Source of the DNA: Cystobasidiopsis lactophilus
Lineage: Eukaryota; Basidiomycota; Agaricostilbomycetes; Agaricostilbales; Chionosphaeraceae
DNA: 64,000 nucleotides
NCBI GenBank assembly: GCA_001599975.1
Contig: BCIO01000002.1
Span: 1,933,883 to 1,997,882, forward strand
Reading direction: 5' to 3'
In this document: one piece after another, positions 25,401 to 37,101 of the stretch
Layout: each line of letters opens with the position of its first letter
How positions within the stretch are numbered: the first letter of the stretch is position 1
The notes under the pieces: generated by a model
What the model saw: only the letters and a program-made list of their open reading frames with translations
Database searches by the model: none
What the model was told of the DNA's origin: nothing
Program-made: the position numbers and the translations under genes

Positions 25401-27722
25401 TGCTCTTCGAGTGCCCTTCCACTGATAGCTGAGGCTGGCTTTGGTCACTCAGCTTATCGCTCGCATCCATGCGCCCGCCACCACTGTTCGCCGCTTGGTC
25501 CAGCGCATCCTAACAGACGTCGGCCGAGAGCACCCTCAAGCTCTAGTGTACGCCTTGACAGTGGCTTCCAAGTATCCGTCTGCGCCTCGCCGAAAGGCAG
25601 CCCTAACGATTCTGGACCGCATGCGAGATCACTCGCCAATCCTGGTCGATCAAGCCGTGCTTGTCAGCCAGGAGTTGATGCGAGTTGCCATACTCTGGCA
25701 TGAGATGTGGCACGAATGCTTGGAAGACGCCAGTCGATACTATTTCGGCGAGCACAACATAGAGGCCATGTTCGCCGTCTTGGAGCCGATGCACGAGCTG
25801 CTCGAAAGGGTGAGCTCTCCACGGCGAGCGAACTTCCGTTGTACTCACCCCTCCTTTCACTTTACAGGGTCCCGAGACGCTACGAGAGATCGCATTCGAG
25901 CAGATGTATGGTCGCGACCTTGCCGATGCCCGCGAGTCTGGCCGCCGCTACCGGGCCTATGGCGAGACGGCAGACCTGAACCAAGCCTGGGACCTTTACT
26001 ACGGCATCTTCCGCAAGATTGCCAAGACGCTTCCCATGCTAGTGCAAGTCGAGCTGGAATACGCCTCACCCAAGCTTCTGGCCGCCAAAGATCTGGAGCT
26101 CGCGGTGCCGGGTACCTATCACCAGCACAAGGGCGATGTCATCCGGATCGTCAAGTTTGCGCCCATCTTTGACGTTCTGTCAAGCAAGCAGCGTCCGCGC
26201 AAGTGTCGTATCACGGGCTCGGACGGTCATGAATATCCCTTTTTGCTCAAAGGTGAGCCAGCTTCCTCTTGCCTTGGGGACTGAGCAAAGCCTCAGTGTT
26301 CGCCCTCTGCCAGGCCACGAGGACATTCGCCAAGACGAACGCGTGATGCAGCTGTTTGGACTCTGCAACACGCTCTTGGCCAAGGATCCAGAGACCTTCA
26401 AGCGCCACCTCATGGTCCAGCGCTATCCAGCCATTCCGTTGTCCCCTAATAGTGGTCTACTGGGGTGGCTTCCTGCCACAGACACCCTCCACCTGCTCAT
26501 CAAGAACTATCGAGAGAGCCGCAAGATCCTTCTCAACATCGAACAGCGGCTGATGCTGCAGATGGCACCCGACTACGAAAACATGTGTTTGATGCAAAAG
26601 ATCGAGGTCTTCCAGTACGCACTCGACAACACCACCGGCCAAGACCTATACCGTGTCCTGTGGCTGAAAAGCAAGAACTCGGAGGCCTGGCTTGATCGCC
26701 GCTCGAATTACTCCCGCAGTCTGGCTGTCATGTCCATGTAAGGGCATCACCATCCCCTTCTGGCGCTTGTCTGACGTTCCATTGGCGCAGGGTCGGCTAT
26801 ATCTTGGGCCTGGGTGACCGTCACCCCAGCAATCTGCTGCTCAGCCGAGAGAACGGCACTGTCATCCATGTCGACTACGGAGACTGCTTCGAAGTCCGTG
26901 GTCCCCTCTTTGCCTTTGCATCAGTCTTTTATTGATGTCCGTCCTTGCAGGTTGCGATGGCTCGGGAAAAGTTTCCTGAGAAGGTGCCCTTCCGACTGAC
27001 CCGAATGCTCCAAAACGCCATGGACGTTTCTCGCATCGAAGGGACATTCCGCGTCACCTGCGAGCACAGTACGTCTCTTGGTGACGCTGGTCTCTGGTTG
27101 CCGATGCTGACAGTCCGTGCCCTTCCAGCGATGCGAGTGTTGCGCGAAAACAAGGAGAGCATCATTGCAGTTCTGGAAGCCTTTTCGCGCGATCCCCTTG
27201 TCAAGTGCGTTACCTGTGGCTCTTAGCGAACGGCTTGAATCTGATGATGTTTTGCAGTTGGCGGTTGGTGACTGGCGGACGGAAGGTGGAAACGACGGTC
27301 CCTGTCGCCCACAGCACGACCACGCAGGGTCATGGCGGCGACGATAAGGTTGCTGCTGAAGGCGACGAGGTCTACCGGCGACCCAAGGTCGACGAAGCAG
27401 ACCTGGGAGACGTTGACAAAGTCGAGAACCTCAATCTGAAGGCCCTGCAAGTCGTGGAACGGGTTACTCACAAGCTGACTGGTGCGCTGTTCGCATCGAA
27501 AGCATCAAGCCGTTGCTAACCCTTTCACTCGGCAGGCAAGGACTTCAAGCCGAATGTTTCAAACACAGTAGAAGAGCAGGTCGATCTATTGATTCAGCAG
27601 GCCACGGCGCTAGAAAACTTGTGTACTGCTTTCGTTGGTTGGTGTGAGTTTTCTGTTTCTCTCTCTCCAGAATGCGCAGGCTCTTATACTCTATCTCGGC
27701 GTGGACAGGTGCATTTTGGTGA
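19492..27722 (+). CDS. TOR1: TOR kinase (phosphatidylinositol-kinase-related), copy 1
   Basis: TOR is the Ser/Thr kinase of TORC1/TORC2 that couples growth to nutrients. Twenty exons, all GT-AG, join to 7149 nt (2382 aa), the normal TOR length; the largest exon is 20604-24196. N-terminal HEAT repeats begin [14 protein letters not shown]. The FAT domain follows ([20 protein letters not shown]). The FRB domain reads [20 protein letters not shown] and [12 protein letters not shown], so the rapamycin-contact residues (Ser of EDAS, Trp and Asp of AWD, the final Phe) are intact. Kinase motifs are [41 protein letters not shown] and HVDYGDCFE (DYG instead of the usual DFG). A 14-nt last exon (27709-27722) supplies the end of the FATC tail, GWCAFW. 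Start 19492 is the first ATG after an in-frame stop. Confidence 0.95.
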
Positions 27723-27795
27723 TCGGTCTTTACCCTCCATTCGATATACCCCCTTGGTGTTGAAATTACAATTTTAATGAGACGATCGACAAACT

Positions 27796-29150
27796 TTACA
27801 GCTTGGCCTGCCCTCGCGTCCTGCCGCGGTCAAGCAAGTCTCGCTCGAACGTCTTCAGCAAGCGCACGCAATCCGGGTCGCCCACGGGCAACAATTGAAC
27901 CGCAGCCAGGAAAGTATATCCTGACTCAACGTCGATGGCCCAGCTATAATTCTGAAGCGAAAGTTTCGTCAGCTGCGGGTTCCGACGCAAGCTCGCAACT
28001 TACAGGAAGCCCTCCCCAGCTAAGGGCTCCAGGTTTCCGCCCGACATCGCTGGTCTCCAACAGCAAGTGTCCGCCTAGTCCTTGGGTGGCGCGAGTGCCA
28101 ATTGATATTCCCTGAGCATAAACGTTGGTAGTGTCCAACGATTGGAGTTGCATCATGTAGGCAGATTGCGAGGCAGGCGATAGCTGGGGCTTGAACATTT
28201 CGTCGATGGAGGCGGATTGCAGCAGCTTACCATCCTTCCGCAGCAAGCTAGTCAGGACCTTGAAAAAGTCGGCTGGGGTGGAGTAACATCCAACGCCACC
28301 GAGTTCATCTTTTACGGGAGATGCCATGATGTGTTTGGAAGCCTTGATCTTGTGATTTGCGGTTCGCAGTGTCATGCCCGACAACTGGAGTTCCGGGCGC
28401 TTGTTCAAGTGGAAGGTCGTGTCGGCCATTCCTAGAGGGTTCCAAATGTTGGCTTGCATGAATTCCTCGAGCGATTGCCCCGTTGCCTTTTCGATCCTGT
28501 TTTTGCCGGGTCAGAACATCCAATGGCGAGTGAACAAGTACTTGCATCTTGCCAACCCAGTCAATACTGCCCGAATAGCCAAAGTTTTCGCCAGGCTCAT
28601 ATAGAAGCGGCAAGTCGTAGCCTTTGGAAAAGTCGCCAGACAAAGTGGCAGGTTTGGAGAGCCCTCTTGACGCTTGGTACTCCAAGAGTTCAGGGCTCAT
28701 GAAGTCGTAGCCAAGACCGGACGCGTGCGAGAGGAGATGTCGAAGGGTGATCTTCCCTTTGGCCGGAACAAGTACCGGCTTGCCACCCTCGAAGCCAAGC
28801 AAGATCTTTGGAGTGTGAAGCTCGGGCAAGAACCTCCAGACTTCGTCGTCGAGTGCAAAGAGCCCTCGCTCAACGCATTGGAGCGCGCAAATTGTAGTCA
28901 TGAGCTTGGTGCACGACGCCAGCCAAGTGAGCGTGTCCTGGGTGAAAGGCGGAGCTCCATCTTGGAGGCCAGCAGTCCCAAAGCATTCGCAAATGGTCCA
29001 GGTGCCTGCTTGACTTTGAGCACGATCTGAAATCCAGCTGATTCCTGTGACTAGCCGCCACCCACCTTCGGCATTGGTAGCAAGCAGGACGGCCCCGGCG
29101 ATGACTCCTTCCTTCACAGCATTCGCATAAGCATCTTTGAACGAAGGCAT
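27796..29150 (-). CDS. beta-lactamase-family serine hydrolase (class C / LovD-like)
   Basis: Fungal members of this family are esterases, amidases or acyltransferases; the substrate is unknown. The nucleophile motif SxxK is SCTK in WLASCTKLMTTICALQ, the second catalytic Tyr lies in ENFGYSGSIDWVGK, and HLLSHASGLGYDF is the usual strand before it. Downstream come WNPLGMADTTFHL, ELGGVGCYSTPADFFKVL and a C-terminal HLLLET block; the last exon encodes NYSWAIDVESGYTFLAAVQLLP and ends GQAKL. At least three introns are needed: near 29020-29080, 28510-28555 (joining GKMQ to ATGQSLEE) and 27960-28010. Start 29150 (MPSFKDAYANAV) fits homologues; an in-frame ATG at 29228 adds 26 basic residues that could be a targeting peptide. 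Convergent with TOR1, 73 bp apart. Confidence 0.82.
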
Positions 29151-29308
29151 TGCTGCCCGGCGATGTGGCTGGGTCGGACCAACAGCAAGAGGGCCGGCGG
29201 GTTTTACCGTTTTGGGGCGGCGAGCCATACCTTGATGTTCGAAGTTGAGGTTACTCCGGCCCACGATAACTCTCACAGAGGCTGCTTAGTAGTGAAGCCT
29301 CCATTGAG

Positions 29309-29674
29309 TCAGCGGCAGCGGCGGTGAAAGCATACCTTTAGCTGGATCTCGCTTGATGCTTGGCGGCGCTGGCTCTCGCCGCAACTGCCCCCGGATGATG
29401 CAGGATTCCACGTTGGTTGCAAAAGGATTGTGTCTGTGGTTACAAGCAACGACGCCAGTAGTAATCGCCACTTCTCTCTCAGACGCGACAGGGGCGATTT
29501 CCGTTCGGGTTGGGCTTCCTGCTCTTTCCCTTCTGGCCTTTGCTGCTTGAAACAAAATTTCCGCCAAATGTCGTGATATTGCTTTTCTGTGGAGGGTATT
29601 CTATTTTCGGAACCCTCAAAGAAAGCTTTGGGTCTAGAGAAGGTGGCCATGCCAAACTTTGCCAGCTCAATCAT
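29309..29674 (-). CDS. hypothetical small basic protein
   Basis: An ATG-started frame of 121 codons begins MIELAKFGMATFSRPKAFF. The first 65 residues are rich in Arg/Lys/Gln (KQYHDIWRKFCFKQQRP) and look protein-like, possibly a small mitochondrial protein; the rest is less convincing and may be intron. I do not recognise a family. It lies in the 750-bp gap between the hydrolase and amidohydrolase genes. Confidence 0.3.
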   Translation of the reverse strand: MIELAKFGMATFSRPKAFFEGSENRIPSTEKQYHDIWRKFCFKQQRPEGKEQEAQPERKSPLSRLREKWRLLLASLLVTTDTILLQPTWNPASSGGSCGESQRRQASSEIQLKVCFHRRCR

Positions 29675-29904
29675 TGCGGCTGTGTCTCTTGGTTACCTTT
29701 GTCGGACACCCGTATAAGCACCCTGATATCGAAACGCATCGACAATCGCATTGCCGTGTTCGAAATTAAGCACGGACGTCGAGATTCGTCCGAGCGAGCG
29801 AGCTGGCATCGGCCGATCTTTTTGCTTTTGCTCCTGGACTACCACTCCTCTCCTGCCCGTTCTCCAACTGCTAGACACTCTCTTTAGATTACGAACTTTT
29901 CACG

Positions 29905-31554
29905 ATGCGTTTCGCCAGCTCCCTCCTGCTATTGTCTATGAGCGCTCTGGCTCTAGGCCACTCGATCGCGAAGCGCGACGACGACGCTGAGGTCGAATCT
30001 GCCAGCCTGACCAGCGCGGCCAAGCCAAAGGCTACAGACGTGCACGCCCACTACCTTCCTGTGCGTTTGACTGGGCACATTTCACGAACACTTTCTTACC
30101 ACTCTTTTCCTTTTCCAGGATTGGTTCAACCAGACTGCTCATTTATACGCCAACAAGAACACGCTCATGACTGGGTTTCCTTCTGTCTTCACTTGGACTC
30201 CCGAGCAGCAAATTCAGCAAATGGACGCAAACAACATCCAGCTATCGGCAAGCACACCAGCGATGCCCAGCGTTTCATGATCTAAAAATGCTTACAGGTG
30301 CTCTCTCTGTCGTACCCCCAAGCTAACTTGCAATTCGGCAACAAATCCCTCACCGTCGAAGTCGCCACTCGCGCCAATCAGTTCGCTGCGAACTTGACCA
30401 AAGTTTACCCGACCCGTTTCCGCTTCTGGGCTACCCTTCCTCTGCCCTACGTCGCCGAAAGTCTGGCCGAGATCGACCGCGCTGTCAAGCTTGGATGCAG
30501 TGGCTTTGCACTTATGAGCAACCATGGTCAGCTTTCGTCTTGACACGTTTCAGCGTGTTCTCAATTCGTTCTTGTAGATGGTACTTACCAAGGCGACCAC
30601 TCTCTTGATCCCGTTTACGCCAAACTAAACGGTGAGTGTGATATGAACACGAATCGTTCACGTTCTCAATTTCTCGTCCAGCTCTTTCCGCCACGATTTT
30701 CGTCCACCCGTATGTTCCATTTCAGTCTGCGCGCTTTGATTTGCTCTTTTGATATCATTGTCACCAACAGCACGGACCCATACGTTACTTGCGCATCTGG
30801 CGAACGCGTCCTGGCCAGCCCGCTCCCTATCTTTTTGCCCGGAAACACTGTCGTCCTGGAATGGTTCCAAGGTGATTAAATCTCTTGAGCATTATCAGAA
30901 AGGTTCTGAGCACAGAATGGCGTGTAGAAACCGCTCGCTGGGCCATTAACGTCCTCATCGCCGATACAGTCAAGGTACGCCGAGCGCGATCGATCCAGAA
31001 GACCTTCCCATTGAAGTTTCAAAACAGGTCTACTCCAACCTCAAGTTTATCCTGCCCCATGCCGGTGGCAACTTCTGGCCCGAGCTCGACAGGGCCATCT
31101 CGCTCGTCAAGCTTGTTGGTACGTGCCCATTTTCCCGTCATTGTGCTTCATCTCAAGCTGTCAGCAGGTGTCAACGCTACCGAGACGGCTTCCTGGACGG
31201 CTTTGATCAAGAAGAACTTCTTCTACGACCTGTGCGCTGAGCTTGTCTTTCTCCAAAGGGCTGTGGCTTACGCTCAATGATAGGGCTGGAACTACTTTCC
31301 CTCGACAGATCGGTGGCCTTGAAGGCTACTTGAGCGACTGGAATCAAGTGCTGTTTGGATCCGATGTGAGGCGATGTTTCAAAGCCAAATGTTATTTATT
31401 AAATGGTTTTGACTAGTATCCCTACATCAACACGGCCGCCATTGCAAGCAACAAAGCCGCCATCGAAGCTGGCCTGACTACCGCCCAAATCAAGCAGGTG
31501 TACCAGACCAACATGCTGAAGCTCGTCAGCCCCAAGCTGGCCGCCCTTTCGTAA
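29905..31554 (+). CDS. secreted amidohydrolase-2 family protein (ACMSD/decarboxylase-like)
   Basis: Family members are metal-dependent decarboxylases or hydrolases of aromatic or muconate-type acids; the exact substrate cannot be told. The protein starts with a signal peptide (MRFASSLLLLSMSALALGHS) and a KR site. Metal-binding residues are seen in DVHAHYLP (HxH), FVHP after LSATI, ILPHAGGN and FGSDYPY. Other blocks are FWATLPLPYVAESLAEI, GFALMSN, RAISLVKLVG and the C-terminal TTAQIKQVYQTNMLKL. About ten short exons; introns include 30248-30297, which starts GC and ends AG. A run of small introns surrounds the HP motif at 30712-30770. The gene is convergent with the HD-domain hydratase gene, 195 bp apart. 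Confidence 0.82.
30248..30297 (+). other. GC-AG intron (amidohydrolase gene)
   Basis: Sequence after the Leu-Ser codons is GCAAGC and the intron ends ACAG before the codon for Val. No GT donor joins DANNIQLS to VLSLSYPQ in frame. 50 nt. Confidence 0.75.
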
Positions 31555-31749
31555 AGGTTCAATTCGGTGAAGGACTTTATGGGTCCTTGGGTTGTGTGGC
31601 TTGAAGTAAACACTAATTGCGCAGTCTATGCGCGTCTATGCTTAAGACAATCGCCCAGAGATTTGTTGGTGAAATGACACGTTTAGGGTACGACTCCTCT
31701 ACGTCCAATCCAAAGTGCTTCCCACCGACTCTATACCTTACTGGCCAGA

Positions 31750-32503
31750 CTAATCGTACCGCTCCATGAGTCGGTTGGCCTCCACCAGCTCCGCAAAGCC
31801 ATCGATTCTAGTCGTATTTGACCACGGCTTCTCGGAGACCTCCTTGCGCACTACTTTCGCAAAGCAGCCGGTCCACCCTTCCCGCGGATAGCGGGCCACG
31901 ATGCCTTTGATAGTCTCCTCATGCACCAGGTCCCCATTGAGGCCAGCGTTGTCGAGGACAGTGCTGAGGAGAATCACAGCGCAGACGGTGGTCACATTGC
32001 CTGAGTCTCCGAGGTCCTGATGCCGGATGATAGTTTCCGCCACGGCTTCGGCTTGCATTTGTGGAGCGCCCAACTGGGTAAGCAGCTTCAGGGCGATCAG
32101 GCCGCCGTTGAACTCGAAGCTCAGGTGCGTCTTGCTCATTTGCTCGTCCGTCGTGGCAATGTCGTGGAGAAGGGCCGCAAGGAGCAACGTTTCGGGGTCC
32201 ACCAGCCACTCGGGAAAGTGTTGCTGTAGAATGGCTTGGCCTGGACACGAAAGGTGAGCAAAGAGGAGGAGCAGTTCACCTTCAAGGTAACTTGCCGTAG
32301 CAGAACACCCTCAGCGAGTGATTGAATGCCTGCCTCGGCAACGCCTCTTTCGCAACCCGGGTAACCTCATCCACCAAAGGCGAGGACGGCAGCGGCAAGT
32401 CGTCGATGGCAATGGGCTGCGAGGGTTTCGAAGGATCACGGCGTCCTTGCAGCAAGAGCTTGAAGCTTCGGGGCACTGCCCTCCAGCCGTACTTCTCTTC
32501 CAT
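31750..32503 (-). CDS. HD-domain protein, cyanamide hydratase (Ddi2/3) family
   Basis: Fungal cyanamide hydratases convert cyanamide to urea with a metal held by an HD motif. Two exons fit: 32296-32503 and 31750-32240. Exon 1 begins MEEKYGWRAVPRSFKLL and contains QAFNHSLRVFCYG, the family's first His block. Exon 2 gives QAILQQHFPEWLV, then LLLAALLHDIATTDE with the HD pair, KTHLSFEFNGG, AEAVAETIIRHQDL and VLDNAGLNGDLVHEETI, ending ANRLMERYD. The intron 32241-32295 begins GCAAGT and ends AG, a GC-AG intron. Length (about 232 aa) agrees with the family. The substrate could differ, since many HD hydratase-like proteins are uncharacterised. Confidence 0.85.
32241..32295 (-). other. GC-AG intron (cyanamide hydratase-like gene)
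   Basis: On the minus strand the donor is GCAAGT and the acceptor GTCCAG. It joins FCYG to QAILQQ, the conserved reading of the family. 55 nt. Confidence 0.8.
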
Positions 32504-33055
32504 AGTCAGAGTGTCAATGCCGAGCAGGCCGAAGCTTCTAGCGATGTCGATAAAGCCTGGAGGTGATGCTTCGGAGCGGCAACTCGGACTTGTTGTTGTC
32601 TATGGGGCAGGGTCTGAACCGGTTGCACTTCGTCGGCAGATTGTCACAGAGCACACAAGGAGTCCAACTGGAGGGAGAGAGTGGGATCCCAAGAGTTTGC
32701 GACGACGAGAATGGCCGTCCAGGTCCTTCCTAGTCGACTGCACCCCGGTTCGACTGGCCCGGCCATCACTTCCCGGCTTCCCCTCAAGCCGTTCCTTCTG
32801 ACTTCAGTCTTGCCTCAGCCTCGCTTCAGATACTGTGGAAGCTGGGCGACTGAGCAAGAGGACTCATGCGTGGTGAGCTCGGCGGCGGGGCCTTGGTCGT
32901 GAAATGGGCCGCTCAGTTGAGATTGGGCCCCATCCAGCTCCTGCAGCATTCCTTTGATAGAAGCAATGGATTCCTTGGCAGCGGCTCCCAGGCCAGAGGT
33001 GAGAAGGCGCCCGTGCATATGTCCTCAGAGGACCGCCCCCGTTGACGCCTAGCGC
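32504..33055. promoter_or_regulatory. divergent intergenic region, HD hydratase / RRM gene
   Basis: About 550 bp lies between two start codons pointing away from each other. Short open frames exist on both strands but none resembles a protein. It likely holds both promoters and the RRM gene's 5' leader. No clear TATA element was seen. Confidence 0.4.
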
Positions 33056-35793
33056 ATGCAGACTGGCGCAGGCCGCCTCAGCCTCAGCACCTCGCCTCAG
33101 CCTGGCGCCCTGACTCCAAGCAACAGGAGCCCTTCCGGTGCTCTTCCTCCACAGTACTGGGATGACTCGCTGGCCGTCAATCGCCCGACGTCGACCCAAA
33201 TCGACCTGTCCAAGACCATCACCGACACCCGCACCCAGCTCTTCATCGGCAACCTGCCCTTCCGCGTGCGCTGGCAGGACCTCAAAGACCTCTTTCGCAA
33301 GTGCGGCACCGTCCTACGGGCCGACGTAGCGTTGACGGCCGAGAACCGGTCAAAGGGCTTTGGGACCGTCCTGTTTGCGGATTCTGGGGACGCTTACAAG
33401 GCCATCGAGGCGTTCAACGGGTTCAACTGGCAAGGGCGTGTGCTAGATGTCCGGCTCGACCAACAAGATCCCACCGGCGCCATTGCCATCGCCATGGCGT
33501 CAGCGCCGCCGCCGCCGCACAACCTCACCATCGCCAACTCTTGGGCAATGCACCACCAAGGCTCGCCGTTCCACTCACCCATGCCGCACGGCTCGCCCAT
33601 GGGCCATGGCTCACCGGCGATGCTCCCTGCGAATCTGCCGCCGAGCGCCATGGCCAGCTTGGGTGCTAACCTTGGCCTCGGCACCTCAAGACCGTCCAGT
33701 GCTCTGTCCAACCGGGCGCGAAGTGCCTCGGTTCAAAAGAGCGCTACATCGTCTTCTGAGGCGCTCCAGCCTGACGGCTCTACTCCCGAGTCTGCGCCCG
33801 ACTCGCCGCCTCACATGGAGGGCCAGCACCACCTTGGCCAGCCTTACCCCCAATATGTGCCAGTCTACATGCCCCATCAGCAACCGATGTACGCTATGCC
33901 TTACGGCTACGCACCGCCGCCGCCGCTGCACGGCGGCCTAATGAGCTACTTCAACAATCCTGGCGCCGGGGTGCGCTTCCAGTCATTTCTGTTTTGCAGA
34001 CGGCAGACTGACCTGTTCTCTTCCTTTGTTGCGCAGCAGCGTGCCACCTCGTCCGCGTACGCGAATCGCCACCTCTTCGTCGGCAATGTGAGTCTTTTTG
34101 GCATGCGGGCTGCCCAAGAAACTTGAGGCTGATCAAATTAATGCGTCCAGCTACCCTTCAATTGCCAGTGGCAAGACTTGAAGGATCTTTTTCGAGCCGC
34201 GGGCAACATATTGAGAGCAGACATCACCATGGGCCCAGACGGACGAAGCCGTGGTTTTGGCACTGTACTGTTCGCGTCGCCGGACGACGCCCTTCGAGCT
34301 GTCGATATGTTCAACGGGTGAGCATGTTTCCTTCTCGGTTGCCGTTGCACGTCTCTGATCCTCATTCACTTCGGGTGCCAGATTCGAATACAATGGGCGG
34401 CCCTTGAAGGTCCACTTCGACAAGTTTTCCCACCACGGCACGCCGCTCTCCGGCTCACCTTCTCTTCAGCCTTCCCTGCCTGTCAGCATGCCACCCAGTC
34501 CCTTCGCGCCCCTCCCGAATTCGATGAATAGGGATGACCTGCCACAGCATCAGCCTTCTGTCGGCAATGGACATTCAGATGCTCACCCAATGCCAGCAAG
34601 CGGACCCGCGGCATCTCAAGCTTCGAACGGGAGCAGAACGCACTTTGAAGAGAAGACGCCAGACATGCAGTCTGCCGCCGTCTTTGACTCGTCCTCGCTC
34701 CATGGAAGAGACGGCAGTGCAGGAGCCAACGATGGCGCAGCCTACTCCATGCACATGATGGGCATGCATCGTAATGCGCCCGGACCCCTCCATTTCCCAC
34801 CTCAGCACTTTTCCACCGGCCCAGCCGCGCTTATGTCGCCTCAGCCCAGCGGCCCTACACCCAATCCAATGTCGCCTCAGACCGGCCGCGTAGCCATGAC
34901 GCCGTCCATGCCTGGGTTCAGCTTTCACCCTTTCCCTCAAACGCCGCCGCTTATGCCGCAATTTTTATCGCCCGGCTTGGGGCCGTTTTCGCCGCCTCTG
35001 CCCAATCACCGCTTTAACCTTGCCCCAGGCGCTCCTATTCACCTGCGTAAGTCATCCGCGCTGTTTAATTCAATGATTGTTCATCTAAGGTGAAAATGTT
35101 TGTCGAAATGCAGAGCACATTACCAGTCCAGAGACGCCCGGCTTTGGGACCATGCTCGCCAATGGCTACTTTCCCCCGGTGCAGCCTCTGCAGTTCGGGG
35201 CACCGATGCCTTCGACCAGCGAAGAGACGGCACAGCCAGGAGACGAGGTGGCTCCGTCTTCGGGCGAGCCCGGGCTGTCCGCCAGCGAGACCGATCAGGC
35301 CACGACCTCGGCTCCTGCCACACCGCCCGCTGCGGAACCTGATGCTGGAACATCGAATCAGCCACCCGACTCTTACTTCCCGCCGGTGTCAGCGCTCTTG
35401 GCTCGACGAGCGTCGACGAACGACAAGTCGGCCTCTTCGATCGGGCTGGGCAATCCGCCGGTCAACAATGCCACTCGCGAATCGTCCAGAAGCACCAGCG
35501 ACGCTGCTCCGCGAGACCAATTCAAAAAGGACGTGGGCCTTGACTCTGCCATGGCCGGCCTCAGCGTCGCCAAGGGCAGCGCTGTGGACGACGGCGACGC
35601 CATGCCGCGCCGCTCCTCTGCCACCAGCCTGCAACCAGACAAGCCGCGAGCAACCACCAGCAGCTTCTCGCATGGCCAGAGCAAGCTGCACACAAACGCC
35701 ACCTCCAACGTGGCGACGCGGCGTGCCAGCTTCGAAGCCGGCAGCGTGCAAAAGAACAGCAAGATCGAGTTTGGTCAAAGCATTTGGTCGTAA
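33056..35793 (+). CDS. RNA-binding protein with two RRM domains (Gbp2/Hrb1-like)
   Basis: Exons: 33056-33970, 34037-34087, 34151-34317, 34382-35046 and 35114-35793. RRM1 spans the block TQLFIGNLPFRVRWQDLKDLF (RNP2 FIGNLP) and KGFGTVLFAD (RNP1). RRM2 has HLFVGNLPFNCQWQDLKDLF and RGFGTVLFAS and ends NGRPLKVHFDKF. The two RRMs are separated by about 190 residues rich in Pro, Met, His and Ser (MPHGSPMGHGSP), and the C-terminal half is low-complexity Ser/Pro/Ala. Two RRMs of the WQDLKD type suggest an mRNA-binding shuttling protein like Gbp2/Hrb1, but the prion-like linkers make a stress-granule or regulatory role equally likely. Start 33056 is the first ATG; a 5' exon is possible. Confidence 0.8.
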
Positions 35794-36147
35794 TCAGCAT
35801 TTCCAGCCTGCGGCTGCTTCGCCGCACGCTTTCTCCAGCCCGCGGGCTCTTTCATTTTCGTGTCTGTGTGCTTTTTGGATGTGGTGGCGTGATTTAGAAT
35901 TGGCATGGCCTGGGAAAGGCGCATTGAGATGGTGGTGTTGTCTTTGGTGCCCTGGTGCCAGGGTGGGGGCTTGCGAGCCCAGCGCATGTTAAAAGAGTGG
36001 ACGAAGAAACACCGCACAAGGGTGGCGAGCGAACAGTTGCATGTGGTGTTCTCGCGTCGATGCACAAGGCTATTTTTCTTTCTCTCTAATGTACAAAATG
36101 CTCTTCTATCATGCACATTCTCCCCGTATCTGATATATTGGCCGAAG
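35794..36147. other. convergent intergenic region, RRM gene / DUF1769 gene
   Basis: About 350 bp lies between two stop codons, so it should contain both 3' untranslated regions. No gene, repeat or RNA element was recognised. A T-rich stretch at 36070-36090 could serve 3' end formation of the RRM gene. Confidence 0.4.
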
Positions 36148-37101
36148 CTACGCGAGGTCAAACTGAACGACGAAAAAGGTCTGCTGGATGTCGCGGCAGA
36201 TGTAGGTGACTGGCTGGTGGAGCGCGTCGTAGTAGCCTTTCAGCGGAACTTTGAAATGCCCGACAGGAAGGTTCAAGCTGAGATCGTTGAAATCGATAAA
36301 CCCATTCTGGAAGTTGGCCTCGAACACCATCTGCCCGCAGGTTATAAGCGATCGAGCAGACCATACAAGAACGTCCGAGGGCCTCACATCGGGCGAGAAG
36401 GCCAGCTGCTTGCGATGACCGTCGTCTGCGAAATATTTTCGGCGTGCGTCGCTGTTGTGGAGGTCGAGCGAGGCCGGTGGAACGTCCCCGAAGAGAGGGC
36501 CGGCATCCTCTTGTACTGTCCCTGTCCATGGAGGCAGAGCTTCGGCGGCCGGTAGCTTGATGCACTGCAGCGTGTTCATGGTGGAAGCCAACGGTGACCA
36601 CGCCCACGGCTTGTCTGCATATATGTCTTGCTTCAGCGCCGGGTCGTAGTAACTGAGAAATTTGAGGGCAATGGAGGTCCCGTAGGGTAGATGGTCGCGG
36701 ATGGGCTTGTCGAAGACATTCTGCGAGCGCGATGGTCATCAGAGACTCCGACTGGACGCGAGATGGCATGAATACCCCGAAAACCACTTCATCGACGCTC
36801 GCGGGCTTTTGTAAGAAGCGCCCTTGGACGTGGATACACCAGGTGATGTCCTTGTTGCCTTCGAAGTACTTGGAGGGCACCTTGTTCCCTTGCTCGTCGA
36901 TGAAGCTGCAATTCAATTTGAACAGTCTGTCTGAAACAAAGAATCACTGTGAACTAGGAGATGTGCTTACTCTTTGATGCGGACAACAATCCTGCCCTCG
37001 AAGTGATCCGTCTTGATGACGAAAGGCTTTGAATCCTCATTGACAGCAATCGGCTTGAGCGAATCTACGCTTGGGCCCACAAGGACCTTCAAATTGCCCA
37101 T
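36148..37101 (-). CDS. DUF1769 (UPF0590) family protein
   Basis: The family is conserved in fungi and of unknown function. The start MGNLKVLVGPSVDSLKP at 37101 matches the family's usual N-terminus; the frame upstream lacks another ATG. Blocks in order: TDHFEGRIVVRIKE, KDITWCIHVQGRFLQ, VVFGVFMPSRV (the family's D/Q-F-G region), RDHLPYGTSIALKFLSYYDP, then PPASLDLHNSDARRKYFADD, FANFQNGFIDFNDLSLNLP and YICRDIQQTFFVVQFDLA at the end. Four exons fit with introns near 36905-36962, 36680-36755 and 36325-36370. The gene is head-to-head with the mitochondrial ribosomal protein gene. Confidence 0.85.

Noticed and set aside
32322-32801. 159-codon plus-strand frame opposite the HD hydratase
   Set aside because: It overlaps the well-supported minus-strand gene and reads as its complement; no protein motif.
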